Shown in pieces: positions 25,869-33,546 of a stretch of DNA of 54,414 bases; within the stretch, counting starts at the first letter, position 1, and each line of letters begins with the position of its first letter. The stretch comes from Chloroflexus islandicus (lineage in GTDB: Bacteria; Chloroflexota; Chloroflexia; Chloroflexales; Chloroflexaceae). The DNA is taken from contig NZ_LWQS01000055.1 of assembly GCF_001650695.1 (NCBI RefSeq), forward strand, positions 1 to 54,414, read 5' to 3'. A program made the translations under genes and the position numbers. The notes under the pieces are model-generated. The model had not been told where the DNA came from and did not search any database. It saw nothing but the letters and a program-made list of their open reading frames with translations.

Positions 25869-26789
25869 ATGAACGATTCGGGCATGGCATTCATATTTGT
25901 GTTTCTGGATGGGGTGGGATTAGCGCCATCTGCACCAACTAATCCGCTGGCGCATGTGCCGATGCCGGCGCTGCACAGGTTGCTCGGCGGGCCGCTTACG
26001 AGCGAGCACATTGGCTATCGCGACGAGTTGCTGCTGGCGCCGCTCGATGCGTGCCTAGGGGTGGAAGGACTGCCGCAAAGCGGCACTAACCACGTTGCCC
26101 TGCTGGCCGGCGTTAACGCGCCGGCGTTGCACGGGAGGCACCAGCCGCATTTTCCGCCGGTGGCGTTGCGCCCGCTGCTGGCCGAACGCTCGCTCTTCCG
26201 GCGCGCGCAGATGCAAGGGCAACGAGTGGCGTTTGCCAATGTCTTCACTGCCGGCTACTGGCAGGCGCTGGCCGAACGCCGGCTGCGCCGCTCGGCGAGT
26301 GTGATCGCCGCCGAAGGCGCCGGTCTCTATCTGCGCACGCTCGACGATTTGCGCGCCGGGAATGCACTGAGCTGGGATATTACCGGCGAAGGCTTGGCAG
26401 CGCGCGATCCGGCGGCAGCGACCATTGCGCCGATCAGTCCGCTCGCAGCCGGTGAGCGACTGGCGCGCTTGGCAAGCGATTACGATCTGGTCTTTTTCGA
26501 GAGCTTCTTGCCCGATCTCGCCGGCCATGGCCGGCTCGGCCCCGACGGCGCTGCCACCGCGCTCACCCGCATCGATGGCTTGCTGGCCGGTTGGCTACGC
26601 GCGCGCCGGCCAAGCGACAGCTTGCTGATTACGTCAGATCATGGCAATATCGAACAGGCGGCTACCACCACCCACACTACCGCACCGGCGCCGCTGTTGG
26701 TGATCGGGCCGCATGCCGGCTATTTTCGCCATGTGCGCCGGATCGATGAGGTAGCCGATGCGATCTTGGCCGCGTTGGCTCACACCTGA
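25869..26789 (+). CDS. Alkaline-phosphatase-superfamily metalloenzyme (iPGM-like)
   Basis: Two-metal phosphotransferase/phosphatase fold, related to cofactor-independent phosphoglycerate mutase. Seen: FIFVFLDGVGLAP (first metal Asp), LPQSGTNHVALLAG (nucleophile Ser/Thr region), VFFESFLPDLAGH (Asp/His), LLITSDHGNIEQ (Asp-His) and a late His in TTTHTTAPAPLLVIG. About 306 residues, so the large insert domain of true iPGM is missing; enzymatic role unknown. No good Shine-Dalgarno is visible; ATGs at 25869 and 25884 are both possible, and the longer frame upstream is non-coding-like. The phosphatase gene follows 12 bp later, suggesting an operon. Confidence 0.8.
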   Translation: MNDSGMAFIFVFLDGVGLAPSAPTNPLAHVPMPALHRLLGGPLTSEHIGYRDELLLAPLDACLGVEGLPQSGTNHVALLAGVNAPALHGRHQPHFPPVALRPLLAERSLFRRAQMQGQRVAFANVFTAGYWQALAERRLRRSASVIAAEGAGLYLRTLDDLRAGNALSWDITGEGLAARDPAAATIAPISPLAAGERLARLASDYDLVFFESFLPDLAGHGRLGPDGAATALTRIDGLLAGWLRARRPSDSLLITSDHGNIEQAATTTHTTAPAPLLVIGPHAGYFRHVRRIDEVADAILAALAHT

Positions 26790-26801
26790 TACGAGGAAGC
26801 T

Positions 26802-27278
26802 ATGCAACGAAAGATCCGTGTCTTGTTCGTCTGTATGGGCAATATCTGCCGCTCGCCAATGGCTGAAGCCATCTTCCGCCATCTGGTCGAGCAAGCCGGC
26901 CTCAGCGATCGGTTTGAAATTGACTCAGCCGGCACCGGCGGCTGGCACGTTGGCGAGCCGCCGCATCCGGGGACGCAGCGGGTGCTGGCCCGCCATAACA
27001 TCGCGACCGCCGGTATGCGCGCGCGGCAGGTGCGCTCGGCTGATATTGACCAGTTCGATTACATTCTGGTCATGGATCGCGAGAATCTGGCCGATCTAGG
27101 CCGCTTTCACCCCAGAGCGCGTGAACGGGCCAAGCTGTTGCTGAGTTTTGCGCCGGAGTTGGGGGTTGATGAAGTGCCCGATCCCTACTACAACGGTCGC
27201 TTCGATGAAGTGTACCAGTTGATCGAGACGGCGTGCCGCAATCTGTTGGCCTACATCCGCGAACGCGAGGGGGTGTGA
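26802..27278 (+). CDS. Low-molecular-weight protein tyrosine phosphatase
   Basis: Cysteine phosphatase of the Wzb/YwlE class, acting on phosphotyrosine or phosphoarginine. Seen: the P-loop FVCMGNICRSP (C-x5-R) at the N-terminus, SAGTGGWHVGEPPHPGTQRV, and the general acid loop VPDPYYNGRFDEVYQLIE. 158 residues, standard. GAGGAAG precedes the ATG. It is probably cotranscribed with the upstream metalloenzyme. Its last 28 bases overlap the convergent rRNA methyltransferase gene. Confidence 0.93.
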   Translation: MQRKIRVLFVCMGNICRSPMAEAIFRHLVEQAGLSDRFEIDSAGTGGWHVGEPPHPGTQRVLARHNIATAGMRARQVRSADIDQFDYILVMDRENLADLGRFHPRARERAKLLLSFAPELGVDEVPDPYYNGRFDEVYQLIETACRNLLAYIREREGV

Positions 27279-28078
27279 CGCTCGATCACAAACACCAGTT
27301 CGTTGGGCAACTCGATCACGTGCGGCGACCATCCCTCGGCGGCGGCCAGTGCATCCATATAGCCGCGGTAGGTCGTCGCCATGCCCACATTGCGCCCGCC
27401 TAAACTGCGGGTGGGGAAGGAAACGACGAGCCGGGGAGCTTGGATGGCGCGTAGGAGATCGGCGCCGGCCCCGCGCCGTTGCTGTTCGAGCAGCGGGATT
27501 GTTTTCAAGACGAGCGCAACATCAGCCGCGACCGGCGGCGGCCCCGCCGCCAAATCGCAGGTATTGGCTTCTCCCTGCACGCCGAGCAGCGGCAGGGCCG
27601 CGCGGATAAACCCGCTGAGGGCCATGTCAATGTCGTAAGCGGCGTACCACGTGGTTGGGGGCAACTCCATCCACGGGATGGCGAGCGGATTGAGGCCGCA
27701 ACCCAGATCGAGCACGCGCTGCGGCGGCTGGCCGCCAAAACAGGCCGGGTAAAGGCGATCTAACGCCGGCAACCGCTCGCGGGTCGAGGCATGGTGAGCC
27801 ATCAAGCGATGGCAAACCGCTTGGCGGGTTGTTTTGTCCGGCGCTGATTGCAATTCAGCCAGCCACTGCGGGTAGGGCAGAGCACGATCGGCATAGGCGC
27901 CGATCATCTGGTGTAATGTCGTTTTGGCGGCTTTAATCGCCGCTTTGAGCGACGGATAACGCTGCAACGACTCGCGCCCCACCCGTTCGATCACGGCAGC
28001 ATCGATCGTGCGGTAGCGCGCGCTGGCCTGCACGGCGGCAATCAATTCGGCTAGTTGAGAATCACGCTCTGCCATCAT
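27251..28078 (-). CDS. 16S rRNA (guanine-1405-N7)-methyltransferase family (ArmA/Rmt/FmrO-like)
   Basis: Seen: a helical N-terminal domain (RYRTIDAAVIERVGRESLQR; LKAAIKAAKTTLHQMIGAY), HASTRERLPALDRLYPACF, SAM motif RVLDLGCGLNPLAIPWMELP, YAAYDIDMALSGFI, LVLKTIPLLEQQRRGAG, and the hallmark VVSFPTRSLGGRNVGM before Y-R-G-Y. This set is specific for the m7G1405 methyltransferases that confer high-level resistance to 4,6-disubstituted deoxystreptamine aminoglycosides in producers and clinical isolates. 275 residues, typical. Whether it methylates 16S rRNA here is inferred. Either of two tandem ATGs could be the start; the ribosome binding site is weak. No drug biosynthesis genes are nearby. Confidence 0.85.
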   Translation of the reverse strand: MMAERDSQLAELIAAVQASARYRTIDAAVIERVGRESLQRYPSLKAAIKAAKTTLHQMIGAYADRALPYPQWLAELQSAPDKTTRQAVCHRLMAHHASTRERLPALDRLYPACFGGQPPQRVLDLGCGLNPLAIPWMELPPTTWYAAYDIDMALSGFIRAALPLLGVQGEANTCDLAAGPPPVAADVALVLKTIPLLEQQRRGAGADLLRAIQAPRLVVSFPTRSLGGRNVGMATTYRGYMDALAAAEGWSPHVIELPNELVFVIERHTPSRSRM

Positions 28079-28089
28079 GGTCTTTTATC

Positions 28090-28262
28090 GCAAAGCATTT
28101 ACCGCAGAGAACGCAGAGGGGTGGTAGAGTGTGTACACTCCTCGTTGTACCCTCTGTGCCTCTGTGCCTCGGTGGTTCATGCGCGAGCGCAGCGGGAGTA
28201 GTAGGGAGTGCTCACTCCGCCTACCCCCTCTGTGCCTCTGTGCCTCGGTGGTTCATCTTGCG
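28090..28262. repeat. CTCTGTGCCTCGGTGG-type intergenic repeats
   Basis: The gap between the methyltransferase and tgt contains CCTCTGTGCCTCTGTGCCTC followed by GGTGGTTCAT twice (about 28149-28181 and 28228-28259), plus ACCGCAGAGAACGCAGAGG (28101-28119), a degenerate version in reverse. No gene is seen in it. Confidence 0.7.
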
Positions 28263-28286
28263 GCGTACTGTCACGTTCATCACACC

Positions 28287-29390
28287 TCACCCGGTTGCGC
28301 TGCGCTCCTGCCGGATCAATGCCATCACCTGCGCCATAACATGCAAATTGTGGATTGTCGCCAAGCGCAACGCCAGCGTCTCACCCAGCTTATGCAGATG
28401 GTGCAGATAGCCAAGGCTGTAGTGGCGGCAGGTAAAACACGTACACCCCGGCGAGATCGGCGTATCAGCCTTGATATGCTTGCGATCGGCGAGGTAGACA
28501 TAGCTAAACCACTCGCCGGTCAACCGAAAGCCGGGCCGCTGCGGGTCGGCGGTAAAAGCCAGCAAGCGGCCTTGGCGGGCATCGCGGGTCGGCAGCGCGC
28601 TATCAAAGATATCGTACCCCATCCGCGCACAGGCCACCACACTCGCCGGATGGCCGACGCCAAGCGCGTGCATGGGAAACTGGGCCGGAATCTGTTCACG
28701 GGTAAAGGCCAGAATCTCGCTCAGCAACTGGCCTTGAGCATCGAGCGGCCAGCCACCGAAACCGAAGCCATCAAACCCAATCTCAAGCAACGCCGCCGCG
28801 CATTCGGCTCGCAGGGCCAAATCGCCGCCGCCCTGCACCACCGCAAACAGCAACGGCGGCGGCCCGCTCCGCTTCTGTTGCGCCACCTGCCGGTCAAACT
28901 CAGTACGGCACCGCCGCGCCCAACGGATCGTCCGCTCGACCGACCGGCGCTGCTCGGCAGGCGAATCATCAACGTGAGTACAATCATCGAGACAGATCAC
29001 AATATCAGCGCCATAGCTCAGTTGCAGTTGAATGCTTTTTTCAGGAGTCAGTTGAAACCGCCGCTCCGCGCCTTCCGGCTGAAACACCAAACCTTGATCC
29101 GAAATCCGGCCTTGCTTGGGATGATTGCGGATCAGCGAATAGGCCTGAAACCCGCCGCTATCAGTCACAATTGGCCTATCCCATGCCGCCATCCGGTGCA
29201 ACCCGCCGAGCGCAGCGATCGTCGAAGTACCGGGCCGTTGCATCAGGTGGAACACATTCATCACCAATGCCGTTATACCGGCCTCGACCAAATCACGGCT
29301 ATCAACGGCGCGCACCGTGCCAAAGGTGGCATCGGGCAAAAAAACCGGCAAGGCTAAGGGGCCATGGTTAAGGGTCAGCGATTTAGCCAT
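28287..29390 (-). CDS. tgt: Queuine / 7-deazaguanine tRNA-ribosyltransferase
   Basis: Exchanges guanine 34 of GUN-anticodon tRNAs for a queuine precursor. Seen: general-base Asp in VTDSGGFQAYSL, LDDCTHVDDSP, FAVVQGGGDLALR, GFGFGGWPLDAQG, the nucleophile region YDIFDSALPTRDARQGR, and the zinc site CTCFTC with His in YLHHLHKLGE and HNLHVM. 367 residues. The zinc domain and nucleophile are intact, so it should be active. The VGHPASV segment differs somewhat from the usual. No queuosine biosynthesis genes are adjacent. GC and codon use match the flanks. Confidence 0.92.
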   Translation of the reverse strand: MAKSLTLNHGPLALPVFLPDATFGTVRAVDSRDLVEAGITALVMNVFHLMQRPGTSTIAALGGLHRMAAWDRPIVTDSGGFQAYSLIRNHPKQGRISDQGLVFQPEGAERRFQLTPEKSIQLQLSYGADIVICLDDCTHVDDSPAEQRRSVERTIRWARRCRTEFDRQVAQQKRSGPPPLLFAVVQGGGDLALRAECAAALLEIGFDGFGFGGWPLDAQGQLLSEILAFTREQIPAQFPMHALGVGHPASVVACARMGYDIFDSALPTRDARQGRLLAFTADPQRPGFRLTGEWFSYVYLADRKHIKADTPISPGCTCFTCRHYSLGYLHHLHKLGETLALRLATIHNLHVMAQVMALIRQERSATG

Positions 29391-29411
29391 ATTCCTAACA
29401 ACAATCTAGAG

Positions 29412-29440
29412 TTGAAATTTAGTATATGATGCGTTATACT
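29412..29440 (+). promoter_or_regulatory. Promoter for the Phd-type antitoxin gene
   Basis: TTGAAA (29412-29417) and TATACT (29435-29440) are separated by 17 bp. It points toward the Phd gene, leaving about 160 nt of 5' leader. Confidence 0.6.
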
Positions 29441-29610
29441 GTCGCAGAAGCACACTGAATCTGATTCATTTTTGTACCGGTTTCGCCTGCCGCGTGTGCA
29501 GCTATAAGGTAGATGCGCAATCTACTCTTCTCGGCATTGGCGATCATAACCGGGACAAAAACCGAATCAAAGGCAAAAAGCAAGTTTCTACTTGTAGAAC
29601 GGAGCGACCG

Positions 29611-29856
29611 ATGTCCGACATCACCAAAAACCTGCTCAATGTCGACCTTCGCCAAGGCGTGGTGCCAATCTCGAAGGCGGCATCATCACTCGCCGCGCTG
29701 ATCAAGCGCTCACAAGCCACCCACCAGCCGATTATCGTCACCCAGAAGGGCTATCCGGCTGGTGTCCTGCTCGACGTTGAACTGTTCACTGCCCTGCGCG
29801 AACTGGCCGAGCGCTACGAGGCCGAGCGCAACGGCCACAACAACAACGCCGAGTAA
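29611..29856 (+). CDS. Phd/YefM-family antitoxin, orphan
   Basis: Small DNA-binding antitoxin: VVPISKAASSLAALIKRSQA then QPIIVTQKGYPAGVLLDVEL is the Phd/YefM fold. 81 residues from the ATG at 29611, preceded by GGAG. The longer frame upstream reads through a 5' leader. Antitoxins of this family usually sit before a RelE/Doc-type toxin. Here a hairpin and then tRNA-Asn follow, and I see no toxin frame, so the gene is an orphan or acts on a toxin elsewhere. It lies at the left border of the defence island. Confidence 0.82.
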   Translation: MSDITKNLLNVDLRQGVVPISKAASSLAALIKRSQATHQPIIVTQKGYPAGVLLDVELFTALRELAERYEAERNGHNNNAE

Positions 29857-29882
29857 ACCGCTGCCGGCATATTACCACACGC

Positions 29883-29921
29883 GAGCGCAGCCGGATCAAC
29901 CAACGGCTGCGCTCCGTTGTT
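29883..29921 (+). terminator. Hairpin terminator after the Phd gene
   Basis: Perfect 11-bp stem GAGCGCAGCCG (29883-29893) / CGGCTGCGCTC (29904-29914), ten-base loop, followed by CGTTGTT, 27 bp after the stop codon. Confidence 0.55.
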
Positions 29922-30069
29922 CGGCCACGTTGCACAGCGCATCGCCACTGCCGGGCCGACACCGCCAAGTTGCAGCGCAAACGCCAACACTTCTCTAACA
30001 TGCTTATCGGCAGCATGTTTCGCATTAGAAAGCGATAAAACCCGCTTCGCCGCTCGCTTGACCAACCAC

Positions 30070-30098
30070 TTGCACGTTTTGCCGACCTGTGCTATACT
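30070..30098 (+). promoter_or_regulatory. Promoter of tRNA-Asn
   Basis: TTGCAC (30070-30075) and TATACT (30093-30098), 17-bp spacing, 16 bp before the tRNA. Confidence 0.65.
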
Positions 30099-30113
30099 CT
30101 CAGCCGAAGTCAA

Positions 30114-30188
30114 TCCCCAATAGCTCAACGGTAGAGCAGCTGACTGTTAATCAGCGGGTTCCTGGTTCGAATCCAGGTTGGGGAGCCA
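30114..30188 (+). tRNA. tRNA-Asn (anticodon GTT)
   Basis: Acceptor TCCCCAA / TTGGGGA, D-arm with AGCTCAACGGTAGAGC, anticodon loop CTGTTAA in stem GCTGA/TCAGC, T-arm CCTGGTTCGAATCCAGG, discriminator G and encoded CCA. The AT-richer accessory island begins immediately downstream, so the tRNA may mark an insertion site, although no duplicated 3' end was found. Confidence 0.98.
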
Positions 30189-30203
30189 AACATCACAATA
30201 GTA

Positions 30204-30234
30204 AACACCCGGCGGGCAATGCCGGGTGTTTTCG
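30204..30234 (+). terminator. Rho-independent terminator of tRNA-Asn
   Basis: Stem AACACCCGGC (30204-30213) / GCCGGGTGTT (30221-30230) with a seven-base loop, followed by TTCGTTT. Confidence 0.75.
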
Positions 30235-30944
30235 TTTGGGTATGATAAGCCGCGCCGCCGCGGGTAGGGTGATGGCCAAGGCTTAGCCGGTTGTTGATCC
30301 CAGTCGCTTAGTCACGTAGCAGAAGTGAAGTATGAACATTCGCGTGACGCTACACTGGCAAGCTCACCGACGCGGGCAATAAAGTCGTGGGCAGGTCGGC
30401 TTGATGCATACTACCACCACCACTGCGAACAGCTCGGATCGCTGCCAAGTAACCTTAGTGCGTGCTTCGCTCGCAGCACCCGCCGAAAAGGTGCGTTTCT
30501 GGATCGCAAATGCCCCAACGCGGAATGCAGCGACCATCATTTCGCTATCTGACCTTCACTTCAGATGGGATTGTGAGCCGCTTTTCGCCGAGCAGCATAT
30601 CACGATTGGAGATACCCAGCGCCCTATTCAATGACTGGCGGAGACCAGTTGACACCTCTTTACATGGGATAGAGAATGATCTATACTCATCGCAGTTCTG
30701 CGCAACGTGTACAAAAGATACGGTTGCGTCGCACGTACGTTACAGGCGAGCAGGCGTCCATCTCACATAGCACAGCTAGGTATAGGCGGACGAATGGTCT
30801 CGACCGTCGCATAGAGCGGGAATAGTTACCCGTGTCATATAGTGGCCGATACTGGCCTCGGCAGAGGAGGTCGGTCTAATTCAGATTGGGTAGCGCAAAC
30901 AAAGCTCAGCACTATACTCTTATCAAGATAAAGAGCGTCAACTT
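30235..30944. other. Gene-free stretch at left of accessory island
   Basis: About 700 bp without a convincing gene. Short frames occur on both strands but show no recognisable domain, ribosome binding site or protein-like composition. Composition shifts from GC-rich to AT-richer across it. It could be decayed mobile DNA. A TATACT at 30913-30918 upstream of the AlbA_2 gene is a possible -10 box without a well-placed -35. Confidence 0.5.
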
Positions 30945-31484
30945 GTGGGACAAAATCCAGTGAGAGACCTAAGAGAATGGGATGAAGAATACCTGCTAAA
31001 TCTTCCCATAGGTGAATTCGACTGGCTCGAAGTAAAAAGCAGGCGTGCATTAGACCTGACCTTGCCCAATGTCCACGAGTCAGACTTGCGAGAGAACCTA
31101 TCAAAAGCCATCTCCGCATTTGCTAATAGCGGTGGTGGTGTAATTGTGTTTGGCCTCAGCAATCCTCGCAATAATTGGCAAGTAGATGATGGAGGTATTG
31201 ATATTGCTATGAAGAGACCGAGCACTCGCGAACGGCTCGAAGATATAATTCCCACATTGGTTGATCTGCCCTTATCCTCCTTCAATGTCTACGTTGTTCA
31301 AAGCAAAAGCAACACCTCACAAATAGCCGCAGGAAGAGGTGTATTCATTGTTGAGATATCAGATAGCAGCCAAGCCCCGCATCAGGCAACGGACAATAAG
31401 ATACTATGCACGTATCGGAGGAAAATCTCGTCCTATTGGCCATCGGTTGGTAGCAGACATTTTTGGACGACGTCAACATCCTAG
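30945..31484 (+). CDS. Schlafen-type AlbA_2 domain protein, 5' part (frameshifted)
   Basis: Putative nucleic-acid-binding or nuclease-like domain of the Schlafen AlbA_2 family. Seen: FDWLEVKSRR (E-x-K, residues 29-31), SKAISAFANSGGGVIVFGLS (53-72), then VFIVEISDSSQAPHQATDNK. At 31401 one extra A breaks the frame: skipping it continues as YYARIGGKSRPIGHRLVADI, the normal end of an AlbA_2 domain (YYxRxGxxxxP). The frame shown instead runs to a stop after about 28 unrelated residues. GTG start, weak ribosome binding site. AT-richer than the flanking core genes, suggesting acquisition by transfer. Confidence 0.75.
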   Translation: MGQNPVRDLREWDEEYLLNLPIGEFDWLEVKSRRALDLTLPNVHESDLRENLSKAISAFANSGGGVIVFGLSNPRNNWQVDDGGIDIAMKRPSTRERLEDIIPTLVDLPLSSFNVYVVQSKSNTSQIAAGRGVFIVEISDSSQAPHQATDNKILCTYRRKISSYWPSVGSRHFWTTSTS

Positions 31485-32019
31485 CATACAACTTGAGTTC
31501 AGCATCGAAGCAAGTATTTATATTGATAAGGCGTCATTTCCAACAATAAGTTTTCCCATTTTAGGGCAAGCCCCACGTGAGGAGCCGAAAAGAAAGCCTA
31601 AGTTTGAATTGGCTATTAGAGCTAGAAATACAGGTCGCGTTTTCGCCCAATATGTGAATAGCTTCGTATATGTTCCTGTTGAGCTTATACCAGAATATGA
31701 ACGCGAATTCAACTACAGTGAAAATGACATTGAAGAAGTAGATGGAATTAAGCATGTAGTATGGTCTAAGCGTAATATACAAAGAGACATCGTGAAAACA
31801 GCAGCATTCGGCGTTCACCAATATGGTTCATCATGGTTCGACCCCATCTTACCCGGTCTATCATATACTTGGAAGTGGAAATTAACAGAGAGCTTCGATA
31901 AAAACAAATTTGGTAATATGAAAATTATTTGGGAAGTATATGCAGATAACGCACCCAAAAAGACCGGTAGCATTCTGATTCGAGAGATTGATATTATCAC
32001 CAAAGCAGAGAAACCCTGA
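31339..32019 (+). CDS. C-terminal part of the frameshifted AlbA_2 protein
   Basis: Only the sequence from about 31402 is meaningful: it continues the AlbA_2 domain (YYARIGGKSRPI, DIFGRRQHP) and adds about 190 residues with beta-rich character (IQLEFSIEASIYIDKASFPT; FELAIRARNTGRVFAQYVNS). This C-terminal domain is not recognised; it may be a ligand or oligomerisation module. The first ~20 codons from 31339 are out-of-frame sense of the upstream half, and no ribosome binding site is seen. The intact product would be about 357 residues (30945-32019). Confidence 0.65.
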   Translation: MYSLLRYQIAAKPRIRQRTIRYYARIGGKSRPIGHRLVADIFGRRQHPSIQLEFSIEASIYIDKASFPTISFPILGQAPREEPKRKPKFELAIRARNTGRVFAQYVNSFVYVPVELIPEYEREFNYSENDIEEVDGIKHVVWSKRNIQRDIVKTAAFGVHQYGSSWFDPILPGLSYTWKWKLTESFDKNKFGNMKIIWEVYADNAPKKTGSILIREIDIITKAEKP

Positions 32020-32449
32020 TTCGGGCTGGCGGTCTGACACCATGTCTAGTTAGCATGCTCTACTCGCTGCGCTCGTTTCGCGTGCGACTGGTACCCAAAG
32101 CTAGACGGCGCTGCATCATTTGAGCATTAGGTGGTTTGAGTGTTGAGCAGAAACGGTGAAACCCATCTCAAAACCTTACTCGCAATAATGCAACCTGTCC
32201 TGCGAGTTGCCCTTATGTTTTCTGCTCGATGAGCTGGCATACTTTCGACTTGGATGAACTTGAAGAATTGAGACAAGCATAGCGAGCTGAAATATGCCAC
32301 CCAACTAGCTTATGTACTTACAGACTTCGTCTCGCTATGCTCGGCTACCTGCAAGTGATGCGCGAACCGTTATGACATTGTGATTAGAAGGAGTCTTCTA
32401 AACACAAGCAGAATTGGCGACCAAGAATCGCCAGAAATAGGCAAGCAAT
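32020..32449. other. Gene-free island spacer with inverted repeats
   Basis: Contains GTCTAG (32044-32049) / CTAGAC (32101-32106), followed by GCATTAGGTGG; a perfect 10-bp inverted repeat GCATAGCGAG (32277-32286) / CTCGCTATGC (32331-32340); and a small hairpin GGCGA-CCAAGAA-TCGCC (32416-32432) 17 bases before the next start codon. No open frame of interest. The stem-loops could be recombination sites or regulatory structures for the mCpol operon. Confidence 0.5.
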
Positions 32450-33544
32450 ATGCTCACACACAAACCTCTTGAGCCAAAGCTCCACCTCATCATTATGGGG
32501 AATAGGAATGTCAATACTTTTGCCAATACACTCCGCGCAGTTATCAAACAATGGGGAGCAAAATCAATTTACGCAATACACTTAATCCGCCCCAAATCCG
32601 AAAACGAGACACCAGACTGGCGCGGACTTTGTAACACCCTCCTCGGAGGAGCATATGAGTACCACGAGTATCCTATTACTGATGCGACAAACCTAGCAAC
32701 TACGCTCCCCAGCATGCTGAGTCAAATTTTGGCGAAGGAAAAAACGAACAAATCCATAATCGTTGATTTAACAAATGGCACTAAAACGTGGTGCAATTTT
32801 GTCTATTTAGTCTGTACCTTAATGCAAATTTCTAATATATTTCGCGTCCAAGTACCAAAAGAGGAGTTCATGCTCCCATATAACCAAGTTAACCTTGAAG
32901 CAATCCAAGTACAACTCGAACCGATACCCAACACAAGCGATTTACAACGACTCATTCGTTCAACTTATTCTGAATACATATATTACCTTCAAGAAGTTAC
33001 AACTTTCATAGAGTGGGCAAAAACTGACTCCCTAATTCAACTAGACTTCGCGAAGTTATATGAACGACTCCTGAAAGCATTTGAGCACTATATGAGAGGA
33101 GATTTTGATGCGTGCATTGTTTCTGCTGCAACAATCTTGGAAGAAATCTTGGATGAAACTCTCCGGCTCTTGGCATCGCGATTTGGCTCCCTGTGGATGG
33201 CACTTATCAATAACAACTCGCCTCAAAACTCCTTGGGAAGCAAAGCGCATACGCTAGGACAAGCATGTACACGCGTGAATCAACTAATTTCTGGCATACA
33301 AAATGGATTTACACAATCAATCGAAGGAAGAACGTTGAGAACACTAAAAGAAACTTTTGATTTCGCTCCACTTATTTCTGTTGGAATGCATTGTCAATCT
33401 CTGGCAATGATTCGCAATTATTCAGGGCATGGCAACCGCTATAGTTCAGCCCTGCAAAATGAAGTAGACGCACGCCAAATGCTACATGGAGTTCTCTACA
33501 TACTCGGAAAGATACGTGCCTGTACACTGTTTAGAGGAAACTGA
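32450..33544 (+). CDS. CARF-like sensor with C-terminal HEPN ribonuclease
   Basis: Likely cyclic-nucleotide-regulated RNase, the effector of this module. Seen, residues 10-140: a Rossmann-like CARF fold with LHLIIMGNRN (strand 1), KSIYAIHLIRP (strand 2), SIIVDLTNGTKTW (the strand-4 'xTxGTK' ligand motif, 106-114) and ISNIFRVQVPKEE. Residues 195-355: all-helical HEPN-like domain, LLKAFEHYMRGDFDACIVSA then TILEEILDE, with the RNase motif R322-N-Y-S-G-H327 (R-x4-H) in MIRNYSGHGN. The architecture is that of Csm6/Csx1-type effectors, but no cas10, csm or cmr gene is nearby. Instead the next gene, two bases away, is an mCpol nucleotide polymerase. AT-rich compared with the core genes. The start ATG at 32450 follows a weak AGGCAAG. 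CARF subfamily assignment is by motif only. Confidence 0.8.
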   Translation: MLTHKPLEPKLHLIIMGNRNVNTFANTLRAVIKQWGAKSIYAIHLIRPKSENETPDWRGLCNTLLGGAYEYHEYPITDATNLATTLPSMLSQILAKEKTNKSIIVDLTNGTKTWCNFVYLVCTLMQISNIFRVQVPKEEFMLPYNQVNLEAIQVQLEPIPNTSDLQRLIRSTYSEYIYYLQEVTTFIEWAKTDSLIQLDFAKLYERLLKAFEHYMRGDFDACIVSAATILEEILDETLRLLASRFGSLWMALINNNSPQNSLGSKAHTLGQACTRVNQLISGIQNGFTQSIEGRTLRTLKETFDFAPLISVGMHCQSLAMIRNYSGHGNRYSSALQNEVDARQMLHGVLYILGKIRACTLFRGN

Positions 33545-33546
33545 CA

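Noticed and set aside
28131-29357. 408-codon plus-strand frame
   Set aside because: Antisense to tgt, begins in repeats, Arg/Gln/His-rich like other shadow frames; tgt has full family motifs.
30462-30770. 102-codon plus-strand frame in the island
   Set aside because: No ribosome binding site, no recognisable domain, Ser/Arg-rich composition typical of chance frames.
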